Origin: Syngnathus acus
Taxonomy: Eukaryota; Chordata; Actinopteri; Syngnathiformes; Syngnathidae
DNA length: 64,000 nt
NCBI RefSeq assembly: GCF_901709675.1
Contig: NC_051101.1
Location: forward strand, 6,654,501 to 6,718,500
Direction of reading: 5' to 3'
Below the pieces are notes generated by a model. That model was not told where the DNA came from. It saw nothing but the letters and a program-made list of their open reading frames with translations, and made no database searches. Within the stretch, counting starts at the first letter, position 1. Every line of letters begins with the position of its first letter. This document shows, one piece after another, positions 35,338 through 59,372 of this stretch. A program made the position numbers and the translations under genes.

Positions 35338-36723
35338 AACCAGCAGCGAACCAAAGCACAGGCTCAAGCTGTAGCCCCAACTCGCAAATTCAAATTTCAT
35401 CGCGAGAGTTTGGGAGTTAGTGCGGCGTGGTCCTAACAGGTCCACTAAGCAAACCGTGCATAGAGAACCTAATGAGAGCAAAATAGTGATCTCTCTAAAA
35501 TACACCAGAAAAAAAATTCTGCAAACGGAGGGATTAATTTGAGACCTGTATTGCCCTATTCATGCATTTTACCCCAAAACAGAATGATGCAAAATATAAA
35601 AATATGGGGATTTTTTTTTTTTCTTCTGCTGACTTGCTTGCAGACAGGCAAATGCAGATTCACTAATTCGTGAATTTTCCTGTATGATTTCAAAACCCTT
35701 TGTTAAGGTTTATCTTTTACATCTGCATCAAATAGAAAGTTTCAATATATGCAGATTGGTTCATCCAAAAAAGACAAGCATTTTATCTATACTGGATAGG
35801 ACGTTTGTCAGTTCTAGGGTATTAATGTCAAAGTCATTGGTCCATATTACAGTAGGCACGTGATCCATGGTCAGTGGCTTCTCGAATACAGGCAGCAATC
35901 AGGACTTGGTCAAGGCTGCCCCACAGTACAAGGGAAAGTTGATTATGCAATTTTGTTACATTTTACTCATCTATAAATACAAAATTACACTAAGTATTTG
36001 GCACTGTCAGATAGATTCTTATGTATGATTCAGTTCTATACCACTGCAAAACATTACAGCTTTTTATCTACATTGTGTTCCATAACACTTGCTTGTCTTG
36101 GCTGCTGCATTGAGTGGTCATGTTGCGATTGTCAGAGTTCCTAACAGTATTTTTTGTTTAAAGAATCGATTAGTGCGGTGCAATGGTACATTCCAGTACC
36201 TGACATCCTACAGTGCACAGTTCAATAGTCAGATGTGTAAATTTTGACTCAACCAAAAGTTTAAATTTGGACAACAATAATTCACACACAATTTGAATGA
36301 GAATTTATTAGCCAGTAGTTAACTATAAACTTTCAAAAATGCTCTGGTACCTCCATCCAATACCATGGCTGATATTTTGAGCATTGACACAGTAAAATGA
36401 CATAAAACAGAAGAACGCATTCAAATTTAATTCAATTTTAGCTATTTTGCTTTTTTTTAAAGAACTTTTTTTGTATATGATCAAGGTCTAGTCAAACCTT
36501 ACCTAGACCTGGCAGAGTAAATGGTTTTCTTTTTTTTAAGAAAAAAATTTATCATTTTGCAATGTTTTCAGTGTTTTAGGTTTTTCAATGTTTACTTTTT
36601 TTTCTCTTTTTCCATCGGTGAAGCAGGTTTCAAAAGCTCAATCTGTAGAGAAGAACAAGAAATATTTATTTTAATAAAATGCTAATCTTGGGCGTTGTGG
36701 TCGAACAGGACTCCTAACACACC

Positions 36724-43996
<7,273 letters not shown>

Positions 43997-46030
43997 CTAT
44001 ACATCCTCGCCCTGGTTGTCAGCGTTCCACAACTGAAAGGAGGTACAGAAAATGGGTGAGAGGGAAAAAAAAGAGAATTAAGCAACACAAAGCATTTCTA
44101 TTTATTTTAAGGCCCCCCCTTTCTATGGGCTCACCACCTATGTGATGGGCGAACCCATTAGAGCCTTTCTTGTTATGTTGGAAGCCTTTAATGCTCAGGT
44201 TGACAATGACACTAAGATCTGGAAAGGTGTGACTGGAAAGAACGGTTGCTCCCAATCTGAACGCGAGTGGTGTTTAGTTATTGGATGTCTATGCTTATCG
44301 CGGGTTGTCCATGTATTGGTCGTAAATGTTCTGCTTGAACCCATAAAATTTGGAGTTGGGGCAACTGTTGTCCTTGTCAAAAAAAAGTCTGCAGCCCTAC
44401 CCTGGATATCATAGGTATAAAAATCCAAAGTAGACTGAGCATTGTAAACTGAGAAACTTACTGTCAAGTTGTCTCTTAGTAGCTGCATGATAAGTGTGCT
44501 GTCTTTGTATGAATCATCTGTCACCGTTTCCAGCTCTGCAATGGCGTCATCAAAAGCCTGCAAGATAAAAGAATAGTTTGAAGGGTTCGGAATTTGTCCT
44601 CTTTTGTCAAGCATTAGTAGAAGTTCTTACTGTTTTAGCCAATTGGCAGGCCTTTTCAGGTGAGTTGATGATCTCGTAGTAAAACACAGAGAAATTGAGC
44701 GCGAGACCAAGTCGGATTGGGTGTGTGGGCTGCATCTCTTCTGAGCTGGTTTTAAGAGCCTCCTGGTAGGCTTGTTCTGAGTTTGTGATGATTTCTGAAG
44801 TTAAACAAAGATTAGACACTTAAAAACCCATCAAAGAACCAAAATACATAAAGGATAAATGCCAAACACAATTATTCCATGCATCATTCAACACAATCTA
44901 ACCTTCACCACAGGAGTAACACACAAAAAATGAACATTCAAACACAACCACACCAACAGATTCCTTAGATAAAATCTCACATACTCTGCTTGTCATCCCC
45001 TATTGCCACTTCGGCCTGGTAGCGATGGTAGTCGCCTTTCATTTTCAAATAGAAGACTTTGCTCTCCGGCAAAGTGGCTTTTGGAATGAGATGAACATTC
45101 AAGAGATCCTGAGCAGAAAAAGATCATTACAATTTTGAAATAAACTATTAAGCGTCCGGAGCCTTTAGAACTGAATAAATTCAATATTGGGCTCATGTAC
45201 AAGGGGTGTGAATGCACTTTGCCCACACGCACGGTCAGACTTTTATTAAGTGTAAGACGACCATGGTTATGGCATGAGGAAACCGATATTGTATGCAACA
45301 TTGTTATGCTAACGCTGCGAGTGCATCTATTTTCGAATGATCACTTCTACAATGTTCCTATTTACCACAAATTCAAATGTAATTGGTTTATTCTGAAAAG
45401 CGGCACACCCCACAAGAGACTGTCAACATGGTTTTTTTCTTATTGTTGCATTTTTATGTTCTTTAAATCATTATTATAATCTTTGTGGTTTGTGTGTTGG
45501 TGGGAAGTAGGAAGCGGTTCCATTTTCAAATCATCCAGAAGGAAATTTGGAAGTCACAGTCAAAAACTTGAACATTCTTTAAAAATGTAAACACCACTCT
45601 CTCGAATGGAGTTTGACAATTGATAATCTGATTCTTTTTCCTGGTTTAAAAAGGACAGAGTTAAGCACAAGTAATTAAGTGAAGCTCAAATAAATATAAT
45701 GTACATCATTTACAAAAGAAAGCTCACCAGAACATCTTGACAGATTCGATTGAGCTCTGTCTCAATTTTCTCCTGGTACTCTTTGGACAATTCCTTTTTT
45801 CTGTCGTCTTCGACCTTCAACGCAATGTTGCTCAAAACCCGCCAAGAAGAACGACGGGCCCCAACTACATTTTTGTAGGCAACAGAAAGCAGATTGCGCT
45901 CCTCATTGGTCAGTTCGCTGTCATTATTCTCTGTGGCAGACTTCATCGCTGCAGCCATGTCATCATAGCGCTCCGCTTGCTCGGCCAGTTTAGCCATTCT
46001 GATCAAGTTCTCCTTGGATTCCCCACTCAT
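43997..46030 (-). CDS. ywhaz: Divergent 14-3-3 protein in the ywhaz position
   Basis: Five coding exons (46030-45728, 45108-44985, 44794-44631, 44557-44462, 44032-43997) join in phase to 240 codons; 14-3-3 zeta is 245 aa. 14-3-3 proteins are dimeric adaptors that bind phosphoserine/threonine motifs. The ligand groove is kept: Lys and Arg of [15 protein letters not shown], Arg-Tyr of [11 protein letters not shown], and [14 protein letters not shown]. The rest is far from the nearly invariant vertebrate zeta: it starts [18 protein letters not shown], has [19 protein letters not shown] where zeta has SSIEQKTEG, reads [18 protein letters not shown], and ends [11 protein letters not shown]. The symbol rests on gene order (pabpc1 to ncald). 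By sequence it is a beta/zeta-clade protein evolving fast, possibly one of two duplicated fish copies. An acceptor just 5' of the ATG (GTTTTTCCAG) shows a separate non-coding first exon. Confidence 0.9.
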
Positions 46031-48673
46031 GATGGCTTACTGGAAAAACAAATGCAAAAGGAAAGATGTGTTCAAAAATAAAAAAAGAACTAGCCAGGCA
46101 TTTCCCATTCGCATACAAAAGCAGTTTAAACTTCTCAGAGGCCTCCGTGCTTTTAAACATGTTGCAGCTTGCATGTTTATTGCGTCACTTGCAATTATGT
46201 CAATACTAAAACCATTTTTTTTCTTGACTTTGCAAACGTGGGCAAAGTGCAGCCCACAGGTTACGTTCAGCTCTCCCACTATCCCTATTGGCCCTCATAG
46301 TCTTTATAAAGTAGGGGTGTAAAGATGAGTTTTTTTTGGTTTTTTTTTTAACCAATGAGATATATATCGATACAAGGCCTAATGTTTTGACAGATTTTTT
46401 TTGCGAAACAATAAAGGCAATTTCGATACAATACCAAAGGCTTTTGTAAATAAACCTATACTAATTAAAGGGTGAATGGAACTGCTAATTAAGACACGGA
46501 TTCACTGAATACAGTTTCATACTAAAAAAAATTAATTAAAACATGTAACATTGCTGATATCATATCAGACTACATCGGCATCGGACGGTATTCTAGGACA
46601 CAATATCGGTGTCATACTTGAAGTGATAATGTTGTACAAGGACACACCTAAATTTGATACGTACAGTATCTCGATAGGTGGGGTACAACAATTTTCAAGC
46701 AGAGTGCATTTTCAAGTGGACCGACTCCATTCAGTTTGATTCTATCTGGTATCTTACGGCTGGAGCTCAGACTCACTGTAAGAAGCCATCCTGTGACCAT
46801 TCCTCCTCCGTTATAACCTTGTCAATATTTTGAAGCAGATGAAACAACTCCTTTAGTACTTTTTATTTTTATTTTTAATAGACCTGCAGATTTTCTCCGA
46901 ATCTATGCTGCTTCTGCAGAGCTTAATAAAGAAAAAAAGAGCTTAAGTCTTGCACAACGGATGCGTTTATTTAATAAATATTGTTTATATATTGCAAAGA
47001 AAATGATAGTATTCATCTTATTTGGTCCTGATCTTGGAGCTGATATTAATTTGCACTTAGTTTCAGTGATATGATGATACGAATTTGCAAACACAGTTAA
47101 ACGGTCAATGTTTAGAATTTAGTGCAGTCTAATGGTGAACCAATAAAATACTGTACGATGAAGTTTAAGGCATGTGCATTTTGAAGTACACACACTAAGG
47201 TGCCTCAGAAAGATCACTCTTTGAAAGCCTATTACCAATTTCTTCAGAAGTCTTTTGGTATAGATTGACCTGCCACCTATCAGATGATCCAGTATCCCCT
47301 CAAAGTTACTAAGTAAGAGCATTGCATTTGTGACAGATGCTATAATTACAAGCTTGTGATCGGGGGACTTACTCCGTAGCAGAAAGTTGGCTGCAAAACA
47401 TGTCTGTGTACAATCCAGTGAGGCGTGACCATATATTTAAAATGTAAAACGTTTTCATTATTGAAATTCATTTTTATTGTTTTGTTTTAAATGAATGCAC
47501 ACTGAAAAATCAAAACATTCAACACACTGTCTCTTTAAGAAACATCTCAACTGCTCATTAGGCTGCGGGACAGCGACAAATAAAGACAAATCAAGTATTG
47601 TGTGACTAATAATATGGCAGTTTTTATAAATAACGTACCGGGAATGCTGTATATTCATAGTTATTCTAATTTCTCACAAACCTGCAGGGCAAACACAACC
47701 CCCCCCCCCCCCCGCTCTTTTCCTGCATACATAAACCACACCCATGCCCATACCTGCGTCTCGCCCAACAAACTTTTAGGATCAGGCTTTACCTGCTCGT
47801 GGCCGATTGACGATTACACCCAAACTACATCTCTTTGAAAGGCAAATTATGAAGGAAAATATCAACCGCGTAAAGGATGCGACATTATTTGCCCTCGTGA
47901 CACATTTCCTGTAACATCCGCCCCCGACAACGTTTGACATCGCAATGAGGTTCCACACATAGCTTTTATCTAATGCAATTCCCACTAAAGCAACGCATTT
48001 GTCAAAATGTGACAAAGGTTGTTCGATGTTTAACAATCTGTCAGATGTTTACAAAATAATTGTTAAAATCCTGCGTTAAGATCCTCACAAATAATCAATG
48101 CTCAGGATCTCAATTGAACTTAATAACGAAAGCAAACAAGAATTCCATTAGCTACAAGATACCAGCAGCGATCGCGCAAGCACCACGACCAACGTGGGTT
48201 TCCATCACAGTTAACTACTGTTGGACAGTGAGCAAACCCAACCCAACAGGTTCAAGTTAGTTGGTAGAGACACGTTGTATCAGCTTAGTCTTGACGTGAT
48301 ACGCCTTCCTCGCGTTCCATTTTCGAGTTGAAAGCAGCTACGAGACACGTTTCATTGTAATGGAGCTAGCCATTGTTCCTTGTCAGTGATGAATTGTCGG
48401 CATTTTCCCGCAAACCCAAGGTCAATTACAATTACAAAAACCTGGAGGATTTTTCGCTGCATTTGTTACGCAACAAAAGTCGAGCAATCGCCTATGCCAA
48501 CGCGACACAGTAGTTACAATACGTTTGTGTTCATTTCCTACCCGTGTAATGGTAGATCGCAGAAGCTTGGGCTTTCAACTTCCAGCTGATTCTCTCAGCG
48601 TTGTCAGCGTGAAGAGTCGACGGGGTTTCCTTGCAATTCTAATGGTTAAAGGCGCTGCCCGTGCAAGGGCGGA

Positions 48674-48701
48674 TGACGTCAACATCACCATGGTAACCAT
48701 G
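48674..48701. promoter_or_regulatory. CRE and CATGGTAACCATG palindrome, probable 14-3-3 gene promoter
   Basis: A perfect TGACGTCA (48674-48681) is followed within eight bases by CATGGTAACCATG (48689-48701), which is symmetric except at its centre and includes an X-box-like half site GGTAAC. The setting is CpG-rich and about 2.6 kb upstream of the 14-3-3 coding start, across the intron implied by the acceptor before its ATG. Confidence 0.4.
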
Positions 48702-49454
48702 CACTAGCCATCAAGGGAGTTGTAGTTTCACAGGGCCAAGAGAGAATTCACCACCATTATGAAACATGCTTAAAAAAACAAACATATTTCGTATATTTAT
48801 AATATTTTATATATAATATAAAATATTTTGTAGTTGCACACATACATATTTAATTAAAAAGAAGCATCTCAGCTTGTCGTCAATGTGGAAAAAAGTGTAT
48901 TTTAAAGGATAAAAAATGTTGACTAAATAAATTATGATACCTTTTAACGTTAACATTTATTACAATTTAAAAAACAACATATTTTTATTACACTTGTCCC
49001 CAGCATAGTCATGGTTCGGCACAATTTCGTCCCCCCCAAAAAAACTCTACTAGTCACCCTGCTGTGCATGGATGGCAGGGATGCACCTTGGACACTCCTG
49101 AGTTAGCTATTAATGTTTCTACACATGAATAAAACACCCTTCTTTGTGTCTAAAAGAACCCCACAATGTGTAGTTTTCTTGTCAAGGTGTGGTTCCATGG
49201 AAAAGATAAGAACTAAAAAGAAACTTAGGGAATGAGATGTCTAACCTGATAAACCAGTTCTAATTCAGTTCAGTCTCGCAGACAGACACAAACGTCAGTT
49301 GAAGCAAATCGATTAATTTATGCATTACACGTATCAATCTTGGAAAAGCTGTTGGAAATAGTCAATATGTGTGGCATTAATGCCATCCTCTGTGCTGCTC
49401 GCATGGCAGTGTATATACTATATGCATACATGCACACAAATTCATACACATGTA

Positions 49455-49525
49455 TTATTCATTCATTCATTCATTCATTTATCTTCCGATCTGCTTATCC
49501 TCATTAGGGTCCCGGGGGTGCTGTA
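49455..49525 (-). mobile_element. Truncated SINE tail
   Basis: ATTCATTCATTCATTCATT followed by GCTTATCCTCATTAGGGTCC and GGGGGTGCTGTAG is the reverse of the 3' end of the SINE at 9153-9523 (AGCGG.., ..CCCCGTGGGGACTAAGC). The rest of the element is missing. Confidence 0.55.
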
Positions 49526-50568
49526 GTCTACAATACATTAGACTCATTAAAAAAAGGGCGAAGAGTTGGCGTGACAAGCAGCAAACAGGTAAAGATTGAA
49601 ACTGTGTTACATTAGAAAATCCTTCATATGTGGGAACCAAAATTGTATTGGAAAGTTCCCTGTACAATATTTCAGTTTGGCGGGGAACATTAGCGAGCAT
49701 TGTCTGTCCAGGCCACATCTAATATAGGAACTAGCAACTGTTTATTTTTTAAATTATGGTAGTTGCTTAACCTATCAGGCTACAAAATCTGAGTTTAAAT
49801 TGCTCAACTTCTCAAGTTGCGGTATGTTTCCTGTGGTAAGAGGTGCGAGAGCAAGTAGTATTTGTCTCCAGGGTGAAACAGAAAATTGCAGTGCACAAAA
49901 CCTGTTAGTCCACTGCAAAGTCGACTGACCTCAGCGATTACAATACCTCAGTCACAAGATGAGCACAACGCTTGTTCTTATCAACTTACAGTGTATGTTG
50001 GTACACAGAACGGCCATGACATGTATGATTTGTCAACAGTTACAAACAAACGTAATTCTGTCTGTAGTCCATATGTTCAATTACTAAGTATCATCACATT
50101 CTCACTACTTCCAAGTTGGGTATGAGCCCCTAAGTGTATATCCATGTTTTATTGATTTAAAAGTGCACAATGTCTGTTTTTCTTGTTTTGATCAAGGTAC
50201 GGTTTGAAGTAGGAATCTCAAACCTGACAGTGAATCATGACCTCTCGGGTAGAAAGTGGTCTGCAAGTAGCCATTTCACAGGTCTATGATTTCCAACTTT
50301 ATATCATCTGCCTGTGGAGGTTTGCTTGCAGTTCCTTATAAAGGTACTTTTCATGGATGGTCACCAGCTGCAGAGCGCCTTGTTCTTCAGCCTCCAGTAA
50401 GTGATTGCTTCATATTGTTTATTGGTGTGTTATCAATAGACTGTATTTCTGGACCCCTTTTCTAACTCCATTTTGGGTGTGTGTTTTTTTTTTTTTACAC
50501 ATACACATACACACGCACACACAAGCGGGAATCAAACTCACAATACAGACAAGCTACCCCTACACCAT

Positions 50569-50861
50569 AGGTGTCAAACTCAAGGCACGGGGGCCAGATA
50601 CGGCCCATCATTTCATTTTATGTGGCCCGCGAAGACAAATTTTGCATCGACTTTGTGTCATTCCTAAAATTACAAATTGTCTACACTTTAAAAAATATGT
50701 ATAGATATTGCTTGCAATTTTCATTACCATTCGTCTTTTTAAGAAATTTGAATCCGTTTGTTTTGTAACCTATACTTTATATTGGCAATCATAATGGCCC
50801 TACGAAGGAAACTATGGCTACGATGCGGCCCGTGACAAAAATGAGTTTGACATCCCTGCGG
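50569..50861. mobile_element. hAT-type MITE with target duplication
   Basis: Ends are AGGTGTCAAACTCAAGG and TGAGTTTGACATCCCTG, inverted copies of each other, flanked by the direct repeat CCTACACCAT (50559-50568 and 50862-50871). The interior shares GGGGGCCAGATACGGCCC and ATGTGGCCCGC with the element at 57070. Confidence 0.85.
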
Positions 50862-53615
50862 CCTACACCATCAGCGACTCCCAACTCCATTTTGAGTGTG
50901 AAGAAACCTAACACCGCGCGATGACGTCAGCCTGACTGTGCTGCTACCCACAGCCCCTCTAGAGGGCGTACTTGCTTAGCATTTGCTGACTGCTATGACG
51001 CTGTGATGCATTTTCCACACCTACACTGCTCAATTAATGTCTTTATTTGGCAGTATTCACATGTGACATCGTGAATTGTAATAGGTTAAATTTTGGTGAC
51101 CAAAGATGTATTTCAGTACAGTTGGTGTATGTGAGATTTCTGTGGAACAGACTTTGAATAGAGAGCTTTTTCTGAAGGAATATCCTAGAAAATAATTTGT
51201 TTTGTGTTTCTTTGCTACGACTAAGATCAATCTGGATGCCCTATTAGCCTACAATGAGTATACTTAAAAACGTACATTTTTGGTGTAAATGATTAGTTTT
51301 GGTTTCGTTTTGTCATGGCTTTGCTGTTTCCCCGGCAACAATGATTTTAATAATTATTAAAGAATGTGAAATGTGTTGGTAGAGACCATCTTCGTTCCCT
51401 TCCCTTTCATTCTTTTTTGCAACCATTTATCACTCCAAGTTATTATTAACATTGCTTGCCACTATATCTTTGCACCAATTCTGCTATTTAATGTTGATTG
51501 TTTTTTTACCAAAAATTTATTTTGGACTTGAGTAGTCCAGATAGGGTTTCTATTTTTCACAGTTTCCATTGTCAGTCAGTTTTTGTTTAATTTTGTACAT
51601 CATTCATTTATTTCTGTAGCCTTGTTTTCTTTTTTGTGTTCATTTCTCTTGTAGTTTCACCCCCTTAGCCTGGTCACAAGACTTGACTTGTACTTATCAC
51701 AATAAAAGAAATCATAGTTTCCTGTAAGTAGCTACATCAGATTTCAGTTTCATTTTTCAGTATCCATAGTTTTGGTAATGTTTTGTTTGGTAGTGTGCCG
51801 TGAGATCTCTCAAAGATAAAAGCCGTGTCTTCGCACCACTCAAACTTTGAGAAACAGCTAGAAGAAGAATTCAGAGATCAGTCTGTAACCAAAATGTCAT
51901 TAACACCGAACTCAAGAAACTGCGTCAAACTGTAAACTTAATTCTTTACTTTTAAGGCTGACCAAAATCAGAATCGTGTATTTCGCCAACTTTAGCCATT
52001 CAACAAAGATACCATACAAAACCTACAAAAATGCAACAACTACAAACATTCCATTGAACAAATCACAATGTACAGTATACGTTTATACAATACTGCTTGT
52101 GTTGCTTATTTGGCACTTAACCACAAGATTTTTTTTTTTTTTTAATTTGACAGAAAAGTTACACCTCTGACATGGTCCTGGAAACAAAAAAAGAAGAAGA
52201 AGAAGAAGAAAAAAAAAGAAACTCTCACAATTACAATAAAAGCAACCCATTCGGGATATCATTGCAGTAGTTTATGGAGTGATTATGTTTTTATCTGCAT
52301 GGTAGAAATAAAAACAGCAGTTCTTTAATACTTCAATACAGTTCTTCAGTCCCAAAGCTAAGCCCAAGTGAAAATGCTCCTCCACGATAATGGGGCCAAG
52401 GTGCCTCTAAGATTCGCACTTTTTCAAAGAAACTTCCAACAGTGGTTTCAATAATACTGACTACTGGTAGTACGGATCCTAGCAATAACAGTACTCGAGA
52501 ACAGAGGCACAGAACTGCATGTGAGATTCAGCCACTCACAACAGTTGTAAATAAACACAAGCATAAGCTCCATGCATATGTGCTTTCAGTACTGATTGAT
52601 CCCACCAGACATGCAGCATTTACAAACGTTTAAAATTAAGTGAAGTCTTGTTTTTTTTTATACTGGAAATCCCACATAAGCGTGAATACATATATGCAAA
52701 TGTGACAGACCATCGCAGGTTGGATCTGCTTAACAAATTGCTCTTCTTTTTCTCTCCTGACATTGTATTCAAGAACTAGAGAGACCACAAGTTCTCTGTC
52801 AATCATCTTTAAGGGATATAAACCATCCTTCCATTTGTGAGACCTTGCAAGTGCTGTGAAATGCAAATAAGAGCATATTGGGGTTTTTTTTGCAAAAGAA
52901 ACACATTTTGGGAATTCACCATATACATTGATATACATTCTCACACAATGTAGCAAAGAGGAAGTCAAACATAATTCTTGTTCTCAAGTCTGCTCTGCAG
53001 ATTAAATTCTTCTGCTTACACAAAGTAATTTTTAACAGACCGCTGCTGCGGTTCTCATTATTGTACACCCTTCTCTACCATGCACACTGCGCCGTCCTCA
53101 AAGAGCCAAGCAAGGACAATGATACAGAAATGCCAGTGTATATACAACCTAGTGGGAATCTTCTCTATGAGCCTGCTGACGAGGCTTTCAAACCAATGAT
53201 AGGTCTGGCAGTTGGGGTTTGCCTGGATTTAGGAAAACTGCTCGTGGGTCAGGAGTTTGACGTCTTCAGTCCATACTGAAGGCCTGTCGTCTTCTTTGTC
53301 ACATGCTTGACATTTTTCGTCAGTCTTCTCCACAGTGGAGGGTGAAGGGCGTTGTCGATGACCCAGACAAGTTCTAAAGGAGAAGAAATGACCAGTGTGA
53401 ATATTTTCATCAAATACAACAGTTGAAAATCCTTGGACAGTGCTTCTATCAAATTACAAGACTACAGAACCCTTTCTTTTTTAAAGGATGAGTTTCCAGC
53501 AGGGCACACGAAAGGTCACAAATGCACTTCCACACGCTATGTAATCTAGTTGAAAGGCTGACATCATTTTTTGATTATCAACACGAGTCTTACAAGTCAA
53601 GTCGGTGCCTCGTCT

Positions 53616-58500
<4,885 letters not shown>

Positions 58501-59294
58501 TTAAGAAGCTTTGATTTTCAAATGCAAAGGATGTCGTCAGCGCAGAGCTTTGAAAATGTGAATTGACATCCTCATTGCCAGTTTCGTATGAAGCGGACTG
58601 AAGTTTGCATTTTAAACAACCCTGTAAGCAAAGTAAGATGTGCCAAAAGTTATTTTGACTGACAAACACGAATACATACAGTAGCTATTAGCAATTTACA
58701 AAATAATCGTCTTGTCCAGTCAAAAGGATTCAAACGTCTAACCTTAAGTGGCTTTTGTGAAGTGCTGCCCGAAAATGCAAACTGCATGCACTTCACGTTT
58801 AACAGGATGAAATCACTCCCATTTTTACAAACAAACGGAACATTACATGGAAACTAGTTCTGTGTACAAAGTACACTCAGCACCATATGCTCAGCATGAG
58901 CTTAAGGTGTCTATAAAATCACTTGACACACATTAAACTCAGACTTTGATAGAGGTTCAGCTTTACTACATGAGTAACTCGGAGAGGAGAAAATGGTCTT
59001 GTCAAATTACATTCGAATGCAACAAGCACCATAGAGAATTACAGCAATCTGCTGGATAATTTTATAAAATGGGACAAAAGTAATTGTCAAAAAACCCCAT
59101 CTTTTTTTTTGTCTTTTAGATTAGCTTTGACATAAAGACATACAGATCAACCGCTTCTGAAAAATGCCAAGCAGAAACTATTTAGTTGTGTTTTCTGAGT
59201 ATTTAAAGAAAATAACTTTTTCTCTCTGTGAAGTGAGTAAGGTGCCGTCTCATGACAGGTTACGAAGATCTGCCCAAAGACTTATTAGACTTTT

Positions 59295-59372
59295 GACTTT
59301 TGACCCAACTTCCTGGGTTTGTCGGAATTTTTAACCCGATTGGGTTGTTTTTAACCCAGCAATTTTAAGTGT
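59295..59372. repeat. Short AACCC/GGGTT inverted-repeat element
   Basis: TTGACCCAACTTCCTGGGTTTG and TTAACCCGATTGGGTTG with TTTTTAACCCAGC form small nested inverted repeats typical of abundant short fish elements. Confidence 0.4.

Larger units (their letters stand above)
31787..36723. other. rnf19a 5' region to pabpc1 3' region
   Basis: Stretches near 31787-32050 belong to the rnf19a first coding exon and may be 5' UTR or upstream coding. From 32.05 to 34.6 kb I see no exon. CpGs rise around 34.65-34.88 kb, a possible rnf19a promoter. In human, ANKRD46 and SNX31 lie in this interval; neither ankyrin repeats nor PX/FERM-like sequence was found. The part just below 36724 should be the pabpc1 3' UTR; a minus-strand AATAAA lies at 36304-36309. 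Confidence 0.5.
46031..53615. other. 14-3-3 gene 5' region and ncald 3' region
   Basis: About 7.6 kb without a supported coding exon. 46.3-46.7 kb looks like decayed transposon sequence (TATATATCGATACAAGG, CATCGGCATCGGACGG). 47.9-48.7 kb is CpG-richer and probably holds the 14-3-3 gene's first exon. 48.8-50.5 kb is AT-rich with a SINE tail. 51.2-53.6 kb is probably the long ncald 3' UTR. ZNF706 and GRHL2, which lie between YWHAZ and NCALD in human, were not found. Confidence 0.5.

Noticed and set aside
44195-44461. Read-through of 14-3-3 exon 4 into the intron as an alternative C terminus
   Set aside because: The donor ACA|GTAAGT is strong and the exon at 44032-43997 supplies the family's LW..NQG end; the read-through tail resembles nothing.
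53061-53279. Plus-strand 72-codon frame with protein-like composition
   Set aside because: It lies antisense within the probable ncald 3' UTR, has no splice partners and no family I recognise.
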